Positions 43,310 to 56,157 of a DNA stretch of 64,000 nucleotides are shown here, piece after piece (position 1 is the first letter of the stretch; the number at the start of each line of letters is the position of its first letter). The stretch spans positions 620,001 to 684,000 of the forward strand of contig NW_025408682.1 of NCBI RefSeq assembly GCF_020360975.1. Direction: 5' to 3'. Under the pieces are notes generated by a model. The model saw only the letters and a list, made by a program, of their open reading frames with translations, did not search any database and had not been told where the DNA came from. This DNA is from Hirsutella rhossiliensis (lineage: Eukaryota > Ascomycota > Sordariomycetes > Hypocreales > Ophiocordycipitaceae). The translations under genes were made by a program, and so were the position numbers.

Positions 43310-46300
43310 TGGTCTACTAGTCCGTCGTTCTCGTCTACCGTTCCGAATAAGGCTTCGAACTTATCGAGGGCTACGGTTCCCGTAAACTCACGTACGGGTT
43401 CCTATATAGGGTCGAGATACCCGCGCTACTTAACGAGGACCTCCCGGCGTTTCCCCCTACCGACCTTTTTCTAGCGCGCGGCCCGTATCTCTTCGACCTC
43501 GAACTCGTCCTCTCCCTCTACCTCGATTACGGGCGGTTAGGCGTCCGCTACTTCTTATCCGGGTAGCGGGTTAGAGGAGGCTCTACGAAGGAGGTCTACG
43601 TTAATCTTATTATAGACCCCCGTTAGGAGACTATCGAGCTCTATAACCTATAGGCTAATAACCCTCCGTACTATAAACTTCGCGTATAGCTAGTTAAGCT
43701 TCTTCTTTAGTCGTGCCGACCTATAGTTACGGAGGTCTAGCTATACCTTATCTCCTACCGCGAACCTATCTACTAGGGCCCTAGTCTTATTAGCGTGCCG
43801 CTCCTAATCTTACGCCGCGGCGGCTATTGCGGATTAGCAATAATCCGTGGTCTCCTATAGCTTTCGTACGAACGTAGAGGCGCGGCCCTCTAGTAACGCA
43901 TTGCTATACTACTCCGCTACTATATCTACGGTAAAGGGAACTAGTAAGGGTAGTTCGAAGCTATATATTGCAAAGAAAGGGGCTATCCTAATAGAGGTAT
44001 ATAGTTTACTATTTAACGTAAGTTAGGCCGCGGGGAGCTACCGGTCTTAGTCTACTTAGTTACGGGCCACGATAGCCCGTAGGTAAGCCTACGCCTCCTA
44101 GTTAACCCTCTCGGGCCCTCCGTCGGTCTATAGGTAATATGCCGTGCTAAGCAGCTACGTAATCTAAAGTAGCTAGCATAAGTGCTACTAAAAGCAGCTA
44201 GTCTAATTCGATCCCCTATCGCTTATAATAGAGGCTAGCTAGCTATACGAGCGGGCCTAGCACTATAGGAAGCGCTCTACGTAGGACTCCGTATCTATAG
44301 ATAGTATCGGCTCTAATACTATAGACTTACTAAGTCGGTCCTTAATTACCTATATATAGCGGTTGCCGCCCTCTATAAGTAGGAGGTCCGTTATAAAGTC
44401 TATCTATATATACGTATAGAACCGGTCGGGTACCGGAAGCTGCTTAAGTAGCCCCTTAAGCTACGCTTTTTAGATCTTCGTGCGGCCGTAGATATCGTAG
44501 TTGCGGAGGAAGCGACGAACGTGGTGCTATAGGAGGGGCTAGTAAAAGTCCCTCGTAAGGCCTGCTACTATGCCCTGTCTACCTAGGTAACCCACGACGC
44601 TAGAGTCGTAGATAAGTTAAACCAGCCTCCCTCGGAGCTCGTTCCGTTCGTCTAGCTCCGGCGGTCCCTCCTTCTCCTTAGCTTCCGTAGTATACGGTGC
44701 GCCCGGTACCTATAGTCTCCCCCGCTAGCGTAGATGCCCCCGTAGGTCGATATAGTAGTCGGCTACCTATACCTTTAGCTTTAGCTTCGGATCTAGGCGT
44801 CGAGCGCCGGACTTAACGGCGCGGCGCACGCCCTCGTAGGTGCGGTCTAGAGCCGCCATCCTATCCTATAAGCGTTGCAGGGCCTTATCTTAGAACACTC
44901 TCGCCGCGCGCGCCCCTAGGCCGGTCTATCCCTCCTCGCCGGACCGAGGCAAGGGCGCGGGGGGAAGCTTATTCGCTAGCACCGCGTCTTCCTCTACTAG
45001 GGAAGCTCCTATATAAGTCCGTAGTGCTTCCTACGGGATAAGCTATAGATCCCGGGCCTCGATGTCCGCTCCCGTCGGCCGGTCCTAATCCCTCCGGGAA
45101 AGCGCGTCTAGGACCGCGGAGTCCCGCCCGGGGCGGTACTTAATCGAGAAGTTAAAGCGTAAGAGATACTCCGCCTAGCGGGCTTGCCGCTCCGAGAGGT
45201 GCTAGCGAGTTATAAAGTACTCGAGGTTCCTATAGTCTATAAGAACCTCGAAGCTCTTATAGCTCCGGAGCTCCGCTTACTATTGCTCGAGGTAGCTAAT
45301 AATCGCTAGTATCTCCTTATCGTAAATAGCGTAATTCCGCTCCGCTAGGGTTAGCTTACGGGAGTAGAACGCCACCGGTTGCTTCCGCCCGTCTACCTCC
45401 TAGAAGAGCGTTCCTCCGAGTGCCTAGCCGCTATAGTCCGCTTTAACTAACGTAGACCGGTCGAAGTCCTACTAGAGTAGTACCGGGGCTTAAGAGAATA
45501 GGTCCTTAAGCGTACGGAACGCTCCTTCCTATACGGGCCCCTAGCGAAAGGCGGTCCGCTTCCTAGTAATCTTATTTAGGGGCATTATAATACGGGAGAA
45601 GCCCCTAATAAACATCCTATAATAGTTCGCGAACCTAAGGAAGCTCCGTACGCCTATCTACGTAGTTAGGGCAGCTTAGTCTTAAATCGCCTAGATCTTT
45701 ACGGGGTCCGCCTATATGCCTACGCCTACGTAGATAATAAAGCCTAGGTACTTAACCCTCTTAACCCCGAATTCGCACTTATCTAGGTCGAGGTAGAGCC
45801 TATAAAGTTAGAGGCGCTCTAGGACCCTCCGTACTTTCTATATATAGTCCTCGTAGGAGCCGCTCGTATAGATAAGGATATTATCTACGTATATAGAGGC
45901 GAACTTATTAAGGAAGTCCTAAAGTACGTTATTAATATAACGCTAGAAGGTAGCGGGCGCTCTTAAGAGGCCGAAGGGCGTTATAAGCTACTCGAATAAG
46001 CTATAGCGTATACGGAACGCCGTCTTCTACTCGTTACCCTCTAAGATCCATACCTTATAGAACGCCTATTTTATATCTAGCTTCGTAAACTACTTTACCT
46101 TCGAAAGGTTATAGAGCGTATCCGAGATTAAGGGCAAGGGGTAGCGGTCCGGCCTCGTGATTACGTTTAGGGCCCTATAGTCGTAATAGAACCGTATCCC
46201 GCCCCTTAGTTTACGCACGAATAGGACCAGCGCTCCTACTTCGGAGCTACTTAGTTAAATAAAACCCTTATCTAGGAGGTCCCTTAGCGTCTTCTTTAGC

Positions 46301-48290
46301 ACTAGCAGCTCCGCGTATAATATACTATATAGCGGTCCGAACGGTATGGGTAGTTCCTACCCCTTTTTATCGGTGCGGAGTACGATCCTATAGTCTACCC
46401 CTAGCTTATACGGGTTAAGCTTATCCGCTTCCTAGGACTTAAATAGCGGTAGGAGGTCATAAAAGCGCTCCGGTATCTATTACCGTAGCTTAGAGGGCGA
46501 CTTTAGCTTCTTCGTCTAGAGGGCCTTATCGATGTCCGCTAAGCTAACTACGTAGACCGCTACATTAGCCGCTACCCGGCCTTACCCCCGCTCTACCCGT
46601 CGCACGGTTCCTATAAAGATAGAGGCAAGGACTTCTTATGCTGAGCATAAAGCTCGCACGCTTAGTCCTATGCCTACGGAACCGTCGTCGTAGCGGACCT
46701 ACCGTTACGTAGGCCTAAACTATAGCTTCCTTTAGTGCGGAACCGAGTATAACTCTATATATAATAACTAGGGTTTCCCGAGGATTAGGGGAAACTCTAG
46801 TTAGGGGATTATATAGGCCACGATAAGCTTATAGTAACCGTCGACCTCTATAGCTAGCTACGTAATGCCCTTAATTACCGCACCCTCTATCGCGCCTAAG
46901 GCGCCCTTTACTCGCCTTAGGGCGATCTTTTCTACCGGCACTTATATCTCTCGCATAAGCGCCTCGTTAACTACGGCGTAGTACTAGCAGCCCTCGTCTA
47001 TAAGGGCGGCAACGGGCAAGGAGTTATTAATTATAACCTATATTAAAGTAGGCTCCTCTTCTATACGGGCGGATAATTCTTCCTTCTCCTTTGCTAGTGC
47101 TAGCAATTAGGGCTCTAGAGCCCGTCTTTGCTCCGGAGCTACTCTTTTTCCTCCGGGCCTAGGGGGGCGGAGTCCTCCTTATCGTCTAAGGCGAGGAGCG
47201 GTTCTATCTTCGCTACTCGAACCGCTACGGGCCGCTTAGCTAAAAGGAAGGGGCATTTTAATATAAAGTACGTAGATACTCCGTAATATAGGCAGCGGCC
47301 GTTAGCCTTCCTCTTCCCGATTTCCTCGCTCGTTACCTACTTCGCCCGCTACTTAGAGTGCGGGGCGGTATAGGGGGTAGTCGACGGTGTCTTCTTACCG
47401 CGTCTGGCCCGGTCCGTGCGGGTAGCTAATATTAGGGTGTCCCCGTCCGTATCGATAGCCGGTTATTTATCTTACGGAGGGGCGGTGATCCCGTCGCCGC
47501 TATATAGCGTGCGCTTACGGAGCTTCTAGAAACGCGGCGTCTGCTCGTAGCCCTAAGCTACTTTTATTAACCGGCTTACGTACTCGCCGTAGTTAGTAGG
47601 CATAATCACGGGGATAAGTAGCTCCCATAGGGCCGGCGTGATCGAATTCCGTAGCTATATAAGCTTCGCGCTATCTTCCTATACCGTAGTCCCCGCTGCC
47701 CGTGAGAGCGTCTCTTCGAAATCGGGAAGGAATTCGCTAAAGGTTTATCCGTCTCTCTACTTAAGGGTCCGCAGCCTATCTTACGCCTTCTCCCGCTCCT
47801 ATACGTTGCCGAACGTATATATAAGGTGTTAGAAGAAGTCTTATAGGTCGCGTCTACCCCTAGGGCCGCCCTTATCCTAGAATCCGGAGATCCGCCGCAT
47901 TTAGGGCTCCGGCAGCGTATAGAGGAGCGAATACCACGCTATATCGCGATAGCCGTTTAGGCCCTATTTCTCGTCGGTTATAAACTTTATCTATAGCCGG
48001 CTAAGGAAGAAGTAAAAGGACTCCGGCTTGCCGTCTTAAGTCGGCTAAGGGAGCGGCTTCCTCGTCGGTGGTGTCGCCGCCGCAACCGGCGTTGCGGAGG
48101 CCGTAGGGGTTAAAGCCGGTCTCGTAGACGGCTCCCTTAGTGCAGCGAGAACCTCGTCCTTCTCGCTAGCCGTCGCGCTTCTAATCGCTTCTAGGATAGC
48201 TGCGATACTTCCTATCCGTCCGGGGAGGGGCGGAGTGCTTCCTCGAGGGGGAGGCGCCCTCTCTAGAGAGACATCTATTAGATCTATTAA
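43310..48290 (-). pseudogene. Element B gag-pol with chromodomain
   Basis: On the minus strand the following can be read through TAA/TAG: gag with one zinc knuckle near 47,250-47,297 (CLYYGVST...LKCP), reverse transcriptase with the active site at 45880-45891 reading YVDN (a D-to-N change consistent with RIP), RNase H around 45,100-45,400 ([31 protein letters not shown]), an integrase region at about 43,600-44,900 and a chromodomain at about 43,320-43,515 (DEFEVEEIRAAR, then a VKW-type RGYLDP block). This places it among the chromoviruses, whose chromodomain targets integration to heterochromatin. Confidence 0.85.
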
Positions 48291-48304
48291 TTAATAGCTT
48301 ATAC

Positions 48305-48490
48305 TATCACGGAGTAAGCAGAGGCGTGCGCGTAGGTGCCGTCCGTAGGATAATGTTAATAAGCTATATAGAGCTCTTCTATGCGCGGCTGGCCCGCCCC
48401 TATACTTACGGGATCCGGCCCTCTATACGTGACTACACGGCTTAGGCCGCGGCCTAAGCCTATCACCTATAATAGTTAAAGACTTTTATA
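48305..48490 (-). repeat. 5' LTR of element B
   Basis: 186 bp starting TATCACGGAGTAAGC on the plus strand, matching 41524-41709 with a handful of C/T or G/A differences. Confidence 0.9.
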
Positions 48491-50800
48491 GGAGTATAGA
48501 GCTAAACCTTATTAAAAGGGCAGCGTTTTAAGCTCTTAAGGATGCTTTTTAAGGAGCCCTACTCCTCCGATATTATAATCCGGAAAGACGTATTCGCATC
48601 GAAATAGATATATCGCAATTCGCGATAGTAGGGATTATCTCTTAACCCAATAACGAAGGGCGTTACTATCCGATTGTATTTTAGTTAAGGAAGTTTACTA
48701 GAGCCGAACTTAATTATAGTATTCTAAACTAAGAACTCTTCGCTATCGTTAAGTTATTTAAATACTAGCGATATTACGTCGAAGGGGCAGTATATAAAGT
48801 AGAGGTATTATCGGACTACTATAACTTCTAGACGTTTATATACTAGACCTCCCTAAATAGGAGGTAAGTAAGATAGTATATATATTTAGCACTATTTAAC
48901 TTTACGATTAAGCATTATATAGGCAAATTTAACCTAGCGGACGCGCTATTAAGAATACTTAGATATAAGGGCGAGAAGCCCCTATCTATAGAACTATTAC
49001 CGGAGCTATAAGCGAAGCTAGCTACTATTAATACCGTATCCATATAGAGAAATAACGAGGCGTTTTTATAGGCAAAGAGATACTTAACCTCGAGTTAATA
49101 TAAGCGTAGTAAAGTGCCTTTATATAAGGAAAATATATAAGCTTATCTATAGCGAAACTATAATAATTTAGGCGCGAGACCTAAACGATTAGCCGATTAG
49201 GCTAAAGAGAGAGCTAGTTATAAATAGTTACTCTTAAAGAAGACCGCTAAAGAAGCGGCCTACTATATAAAGGTTTATATAGTAGAAGTTCTAGAACCGT
49301 TACTAGAGTTACTAAAACGCACTTAGTCGGTTAACGTAGCGATTAGTAGGCTAAAGGAGACTAAAGACTTCTTAAAAGGGAAGGGTTTCTAGTTAGTACG
49401 CCTAGATAGACTACTACTATAGAAGGGTCGTATCGTAGTGCCTCTAAAGGCAGCCTTATAGTAAGAGCTAATATAGCTCTTCTATAACGATCCGTTAGTA
49501 GGATACTTTAGCTCCCGACGCACTAGCGAACTACTAGCGAGGAACTTCTACTAGGATAGAATAATAAAAGACGTAAATAAATACGTCTAGTTATACCTAG
49601 TATATTAAGGTATAGTATCTAGGAGGCATCGCCCCTATAGTACTATATAATCGTTACTATATCTTATACGACTATAGGAAGAATTATTAATAGACTTTAC
49701 TATAGGTCTGCCTAAAGTATAGTATAATAGACGAGATATTAATGCGATCTTAGTAATTATAGACCGATATACTAAGTATTGCTTCTTCTTTCCTATCTCT
49801 AAGATAATAATAGCCCTAGAGCTAGTAGAATTGTTCTATTACTAAATTAAATTAGTATATAGACCTCTAAAAGGCATTATCTTAGATAGAGGGTCCCTAT
49901 TTATAAGTAAGTTCTAGTTAGATCTCTGTTTTATCTTATAAGTAAAACGTAGGCTATCGATAGTATTTTACCCGTAAACCGACGGGCAAACGGAACGAAT
50001 AAACTAAGCTATATAGCACTACTTAAGATGCTTTACTAACTTAGAATAAACTAACTAAGCGTTACTCCTACGTATTACTTAATTTATATATAATAATGCA
50101 AAGAACGCGATAACTAGGTTATTACCTAATAAAGCGTTAATAGGTTACTAACTAAACTTCTATATTAATACCGAGGACGATATTATTTAAAGGGAGGTAC
50201 CCGAAGTAAGAGTAAGAGTTACTAGGCTATAGGAGCTACGAAAGAGGCTTAAGGAATACTAAGGAAAGGCTATCGAATTATAAGCGAAATACTATAATTT
50301 AAGGCACTAACCGCTTATACTAAAAGTAGGAGACCTTATAGTATTATCGATAAAGAACTTATACCTTAAGGACGAAAAAAGAAAACTCTTACCTAAGTAT
50401 ATTAGACCGTTTCGGGTCCTATAAGCTATTAGAAAGTAAGTATATTATCTTATACTCCCTAAGAAGTACTTACGCCTCTATAACGTTTTCTATATTAGTC
50501 TCTTAGAGCTATAGAAGGAGCGTAAAGGCACCTATAAAGATAGCGAAACCCTACCGATACTAGACTTAGAGGACGACGAAGGCGAATAGGAAGTCTAAGA
50601 GATTAAAGACTAAAAGAGATCTAAGGGCGATACCTTTTTCCTTATTAAATAGAAAGGATAGCTAGCTAAGTATAACTAATAGGTCGAGGCTAAAGATATA
50701 GTAAATAGCTAAGACCTTATTAAAGAATATACTGCTCGCCTAACTAGGAAAAAGAAGTATAAGACTAAGTAAGGTAGGGAAACCTACTAGCGTAGGGAGA
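48491..50800 (+). pseudogene. Element A pol, second part (RNase H, integrase, chromodomain)
   Basis: It continues the reading frame broken at 41518. RNase H spans about 48,500-48,960 (FKYWRHYVEGAVYKVEVLSD and IKHYIGKFNLADALLRI with Trp/Gln restored). Integrase spans about 49,400-50,250, with DRYTKYCFFFPISK and a later TDGQTERIN. A chromodomain lies at about 50,575-50,720 (EEIKD...TFFLIK, then a W-rich block and EAKD). All breaks are TAA/TAG. Confidence 0.85.
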
Positions 50801-51040
50801 CGCTACTAAATCGGTAACGAATCCCTACTAAATCGCTACTAACTCGTTAACGTATTAGTACGCCCGAACGTCCTATAACTATATATAAAATAGTAAAATA
50901 GGAGAATAGGGAAAACTATCTATACTACCTATTAAATATTATTAAGGAAAATAAAACTAAACCGTAACTCTACTAAGGCCCTAATAATAAAGGAGAGAAG
51001 GATAGTCGTAGCTAAATAAAAGAAAGATAAGACCTATCTA

Positions 51041-52610
51041 TTACTTCCGACTACCCCTTTTCTTCGCCGGCGTAGCGGGAACTAACTAAGGCGCCCCCTC
51101 CGCTATACTAAATACCTCCGGAAATACCGGAACTACCCTATCCTTCGCTCCTTCCTTATCCTCCGCGTTAAGACCTATCTTTATTAGCACGGCACTTACC
51201 TTAGCCTTAGTAAATAGTAAGGCGTATTACTATAAAGTATAGCCTATATCGCCGTCGATAAGGCGGAGTTTTAACTAAGATTCCTAGGCCCGGTACTCCG
51301 GGCTTATATAGGCGATATCGAATAGGGGCGCGGGGTTAAGGCGAATAATAAGCTCGCGGCGCTTATTAATTAGCGTACGGTAGTCGGTACGCTCGACCTA
51401 GTATATCGTTAGGCGGTCGCTAATAAAAGGGTCGGATAAAACTTACGATAGTAGACTTCTATATACCTATAGTCCCGAAGGACTTACGATAGGCCGTCTC
51501 GGCGGCGTCGAAAGCCTCGGCTAAATGCTATACCGTAATAGCGAGACGGCGCCGATTAGCCTCCTCGAAAACGAGCACGCCCGCGTCCGAGCTATCGTCC
51601 TCGGTATCCTTATTGCCGGTCTTTAGCTTATTAAGCTCGCGTAGGTACTTAACGATAGCGACTATATTAGCCCGGTTACTAGATATAAGAGTAGCGGCCT
51701 CGAGAAGGATTAGCTTATTAATCGTAATATTTAAAGTTAAGGGGAAACTTACCTAGTTATAGGTCGCGGTACGTTTATAGCACTACTTATAGCGCGTTAA
51801 GGAAACCCCCGAGAAAATATAGCTAATTAAGAGCACCTCGATAGGCTTAGGCTCGGTCGTACTATACTCCTTAACGACCGTCCTAAAATAATATATATAC
51901 TAGAGCTTATAAGGGATAACCCTATAGGCCCTAACCGGGCGGGCTTTAGCCTTAGATCGGGTACGCTTCTTCGTAGGAGCGTAACCGCCTCGTGCCGCCG
52001 CCTAGGTACCCTTATCTCCGGCGCCGCCGTTCTTAGGTTCATCGGTAGGAGGAGTTAGATCGCGGCCGTCTCCGTTATTACCATTGTCGTTATCTTAGCC
52101 CTTATTCGGCTAGGCATCGGGATAGTCTTAACCCTCGTTTAGCTAGGCCTTATCGTTAATATCGGCCTACTTATTCTAAGAAGCGGCCTAGGCGATAATC
52201 TCCTATTAGCTAGAGCCGCCTTATCGAGACGGAGTAGCTAGGTTGTCGGCACTTACCTAGGAGCGCCTAGGCACGATCTCCTCGCTAGTATTAGTATCGC
52301 TAACGGGGGTAATAGACTTATAAGTTTCCGGGCCTATAGAGGTAGGCTTATTAGCGGTCGGAGTTAGGGCACTCGGCGGGGTAACGGGGGCACGACCCTC
52401 GCTAACGTTAGGTCCCGGACTAAAAGTCTCCTAGGACTAGGATTCCCCTATGCCTTTCTTAGCTCTCTTCGCTAAGGGGGAACTAGCGTCGCTGCGAGAC
52501 TTCTAGGCCGATCGCTTACGCTTCGAGGGCGAACCCGCCGCTACTTACTCCCGTATACGGCGTAGGAAATCGGCGTTACGGTTCTTTATCTTCTTCGGCG
52601 TAGAAGGTAT
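51041..52610 (-). pseudogene. Antisense accessory ORF of element A (about 520 codons, RIP-damaged)
   Basis: On the minus strand, from an ATA (ancestral ATG) at 52610 to a TAA at 51041, one reading frame stays coherent line after line. All internal stops (about 26) are TAA or TAG, as RIP would make from Gln and Trp codons, and only one 1-nt frameshift is needed, at a T4 run near 51,425. The product would have basic, nuclear-localisation-like patches in the first 60 residues (PSKRKRSA, AKRAKK), a Ser/Pro/acidic middle, and a helical C-terminal half (YLRELNKLKTGNKDTEDD, VLVFEEANRRRLAI). It matches no family that I know. It lies antisense between chromodomain and 3' LTR, the same position as the plus-strand frame in element B. 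Confidence 0.65.
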
Positions 52611-52838
52611 TATCGTTAATAAATCGTCGATAAAAAGTAATATAAAAAGGTATAAGGGATTAATAAAAAAAGGCGTAAAACTCTACGGTAATCGTAAGCG
52701 GAAGAGTTAAAGAAGAAAAGAAAATAGAAGAAGTAGGAGATATATACGTACGCTCTTTATATTATAGTTACGCGGCCGATACGTAGGCGATACCGCAACG
52801 GTTGCTCGGCGGCAACCGCTAGTATAATAACTATTAAC

Positions 52839-52843
52839 GTTAT
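52839..52843. repeat. Target site duplication GTTAT of element C (left)
   Basis: GTTAT recurs at 56438-56442, directly after the right LTR. Confidence 0.9.
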
Positions 52844-53035
52844 TGTCGGTAGGTCTCTACACAGGCCTGCGTGCAAATCGCAATGGTATGTGTAATCGTT
52901 GATGTCTGTTCTAGAAAGGGGGAAGAGGGGGCAAAGGGCACGGAGCTAGCTATGTGTCCTCCGCTATCCTCAACTGCACACGTGAGAGCACGTGACCTAT
53001 CTAGATGGGTACAATGGATTACTACAATTCCCACA
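52844..53035 (-). repeat. Left LTR of element C
   Basis: 192 bp; differs from 56244-56437 essentially by a 2-bp indel (GAGAGCACGTG versus GAGAGCGCACGTG). Confidence 0.92.
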
Positions 53036-53108
53036 CTGGCAACTTTTCTTTGTGGTTGCAATCGCTGTAACGAGCAGGGAAAGAGAGGGAGAGACCAGCT
53101 GCAGTGGT

Positions 53109-53605
53109 GGCAAAATGTCAACAGGCCCAAAAAGTGGGGCCATAATGAAAAGAGGGGAAAAGAGTGTATTGGGGTCAAAGAGGTGAACAGTCGAAGAAGA
53201 TTTGGAAGACTTGTCGGTGACAGGAACTGTTTGATTGTGTATACCTTGAACGTAGCGCTGATGCTTGAACGTAGCGCTGGTGCTAATCAAATGCGTTGGA
53301 GTCAACCGTTGTACTTGTGGTCATCGAGGTCTTTGGCTTGGCTCGAAATTGTGCTTTGGCAAAATGTCAACAGGCCCAAAAAGTGGGGCCATAATGAAAA
53401 GAGGGGAAAAGAGTGTATTGGGGTCAAAGAGGTGAACAGTCGAAGAAGATTTGGAAGACTTGTCGGTGACAGGAACTGTTTGATTGTGTATACCTTGAAC
53501 GTAGCGCTGATGCTTGAACGTAGCGCTGGTGCTAATCAAATGCGTTGGAGTCAACCGTTGTACTTGTGGTCATCGAGGTCTTTGGCTTGGCTCGAAATTG
53601 TGCTT
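53109..53605. repeat. Perfect tandem duplication of 249 bp inside element C
   Basis: Copy 1 is 53109-53357 and copy 2 is 53358-53605. I see no difference between them. Each copy contains a smaller tandem pair (CTTGAACGTAGCGCTGATG-type units). 249 is a multiple of three, so a plus-strand frame (52871-53806) runs through both copies; I doubt that it codes. Confidence 0.9.
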
Positions 53606-53799
53606 CCTCGAGCTTTTCTTCTTTGTGGGCATATGGCTCCTCTAGGGACTACAGGCACATATTGTTATTTGCTCTTGTGTGCCGGCCGGTCCTCGAGGCT
53701 CCGTGTGCTGCGGGCTGGGGCTTGTTCTTTGATCCGGGCGGGCGTCCTCTCTTGTGGGGTGCGGGGGTTTCATGCCGGTCTGGGGGTTCTTCTTCTTCC

Positions 53800-56157
53800 T
53801 GGGTAGGGGTCTGAAGGATGTGGAACGTGATCCTTCCGACTGGTGTTTTGAGGGCGATGGAACCAATCGAGTGAGTGGCTTCGCCGTGTCCAAATGTGAT
53901 GGTAGCCTGGCCGGAGGTTGAGCTGTCTAGGGCTACAGAGGGTCTTCTCGTTGTAGAGCAATGTACTGAGAGTGACCGGCTGTAGAGACTTTTGCTGCAC
54001 CTGTGTCAATCATGATGCCTGGGAAATTGTCCACTGAATATTGATCTTCAATGACGAATTGCTAGGCGGGAACAATGGTTTGATCCGTCCGGTAGACTTC
54101 TCCATTGTCTAGGGTGATTGTTGGTGCCATTGTCAGGTTCTTCCCATATGTCGTCGGTAGTGAGTTCATCAAGCTCATGACCTTCGTAGTCTATAAGATA
54201 GGCTATGAAGTTTGGAGGTTGTATGCCTGTGAATTGACAATGTGCGACATATTGGTCCTTGGCCTCTTGTCGTTCTTCTGCAGAGTGTTTGGTTGACCAG
54301 CAACCTTCTTGTCCACAAACAAAGCACTTTTTGGTCCAATTGCGATTGGTGTGGCTAGGGGTGTAGTTGCTATGGCTTGAGGGCCTGTAGCTTCCACGGT
54401 TGTAGCCTTGTCCATATCCGCGATTGGGTCGTTGTCCTGAGTATCCGTATCTTCCTCGTACGCGGTTGTTATGGTATCGGCGATCGAGGTAGTACTGATT
54501 GTTCGGATTCGTTGGTCCAAATGATCCGTCAGGGCTTTGCAAATACTGAGGGTTTGTCTGTCGGGCAAGGTGGGTCTCAACGGAAGATCGTAGATCTGCA
54601 AAGAGGTCTCGATCTTTGCTGCAGGTTTGAAGAGGGCGTGTTCAAGTTCGGGTACACCACGGCATGCGATGATAAGCGTAGTACGCAGTGGAATGTTTCC
54701 TGCGTAGTCAGGGCCAAGGGCTCTCTGACAGAGTTGTAGCTTATCGAAGAGTAGTTGAAGGACTTCGTGGAGGGATTTGGAAGCATCTTGGGCACGAATC
54801 GAGTTGAAAGTGGTTGTGGTCCAATCTGTATAGTAATGGACATGGTTAACTTCCGTGTCAAAGTGTTGTTTGATGCTGTCGTATGCCTTCCTAAACGTGG
54901 TAGTCCATTCGATCTTGTCAATGTAGAACGTTTGTGCTCTTCCAGCGAGGATTCGGGGGAAAAGGGCGTGAAATTGTGACGGTTTCACTTGGATGTTGTA
55001 GCAGATACTCATGAAGATTCGGAGTTTCTCATCGAGGAGGTCGTACGGCTCTCCTGTGTAGTTCTGGTCCTTATCCCAGAGCTTCATGAACATATATTGG
55101 GTATCTGCGTCAACAGTGGCATTCGGGGTATCATCCGGGGGAAGTTTTGTATATGCGTCGAGATGCATATGCTCGGACGGAGGTTTAGGTGGGGGGTTTT
55201 GGGCGGATTGGACGAGTTCGGGGTGCTTGAAGTGGTGGGTTGTCGGATGGGCTGTACGAGAGTTCAAGTTAGGTGCATCTTGGGTCAGAGCGGAAGTCGT
55301 GGGAGGTGATGTTGTTATCGGTAGTGCCTCAGTGATGGGTTCCTGGGCAGGTGGCTTCGTTAAGGTCTTAATGGGCTGTTGTTCGTTAAGACTGTAACGG
55401 GTGTTGCTACCGGTGGCGATTGGGGTTCTCGGGAGAAGTTAGGGCATTTGATCCTGTTGCTCGTAACTTATAAGCGGTCGTCCCAATGTCAAAATCCATC
55501 TCCATGTACTCTCGTTCTGGCCATGCAGGTCGGTCCTCCACAGTTTGCAACATGATGAATTGGGGTGCAAAAGGGCCATTTTTCCGTCCTGTATAGATGC
55601 CACGTCTCCTTAGAAGTAATCTAAGGGCTCTCTTGTAGTCCATATGTACCCGGTTCCATATGTCTTGGTTCCAGCCTTCGAAGTGTTGTTGGAAGTGGTC
55701 AAGGATGTCGTCTCCTTCTAGGCGTTCGAATTGGGCATTGGACATGAACCTAGCGGCGTACGTCGTAACTGCGATCTCATCTTCCTCGTCAGGTTTGATG
55801 TCTTGTCCCCAAAGGGTAACATCAACTTTATCGAATACGGATGTCTGGATAGCTAGTCCTTGCATCCGTTCGCTCAATTGTTCGAGCTGAGCGCTCTCGT
55901 TCGGAGTCGTAGCTCGGTCGGTCGGGGTCATCGTTGATCAAGTGAATGAGACGATGGAGTCGTATCTGGCTGTCGAAATACGTCTTTGTCGGGTCTAGTA
56001 ACAACTGTTGATCGATGCCTTGCAGCCGATAATAGAAGTCGCTAGGCGATGTGGTCGCACTACTAATCGATGCCTTGCAGCCGATTAATAGCTTGGTAGG
56101 TTCTCCCAGATGCCTGGCAGCCTGAGATAGCCACTTAGCACAAATAACCTTCCTCAA
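53800..56157 (-). pseudogene. Element C gag and protease remnants
   Basis: On the minus strand, 55407-55931 encodes a capsid-like part (TTYAARFMSNAQFERLEGDD, NRVHMDYKRALRLLLRRRG). 54203-55267 continues it in another frame, and the nucleocapsid part, frame-shifted near 54,620, ends with a zinc-knuckle variant (CFVCGQEGCWSTKH) at about 54,300-54,335. An aspartic protease motif DTGAA follows at about 53,995-54,010 with a SIGSI...VGRITFHI block. At least three frame changes and one in-frame stop show that it is not functional. The CWSTKH-type knuckle and DTGAA protease resemble ascomycete Pol polyproteins that I remember as copia-like; the assignment is tentative without reverse transcriptase. 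Confidence 0.75.

Larger units (their letters stand above)
41524..48490 (-). mobile_element. Element B: RIP-inactivated Ty3/gypsy chromovirus inserted in element A pol
   Basis: 6,967 bp with two 186-bp LTRs (41524-41709 and 48305-48490) and the 5-bp target duplication GGAGT. gag-pol is on the minus strand. A purine-rich tract (GAGGGAGGGCATTA on the minus strand) abuts the left LTR, which is therefore the 3' LTR. The interior is CG-rich, unlike element A, yet CA and TG are again almost absent. An additional plus-strand frame lies at 42152-43168. Confidence 0.9.

Noticed and set aside
52871..53806. 311-codon plus-strand frame in element C
   Set aside because: It starts within the LTR and owes its length to the in-frame 249-bp duplication; gag-protease lies on the other strand. 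It is unlikely to code.
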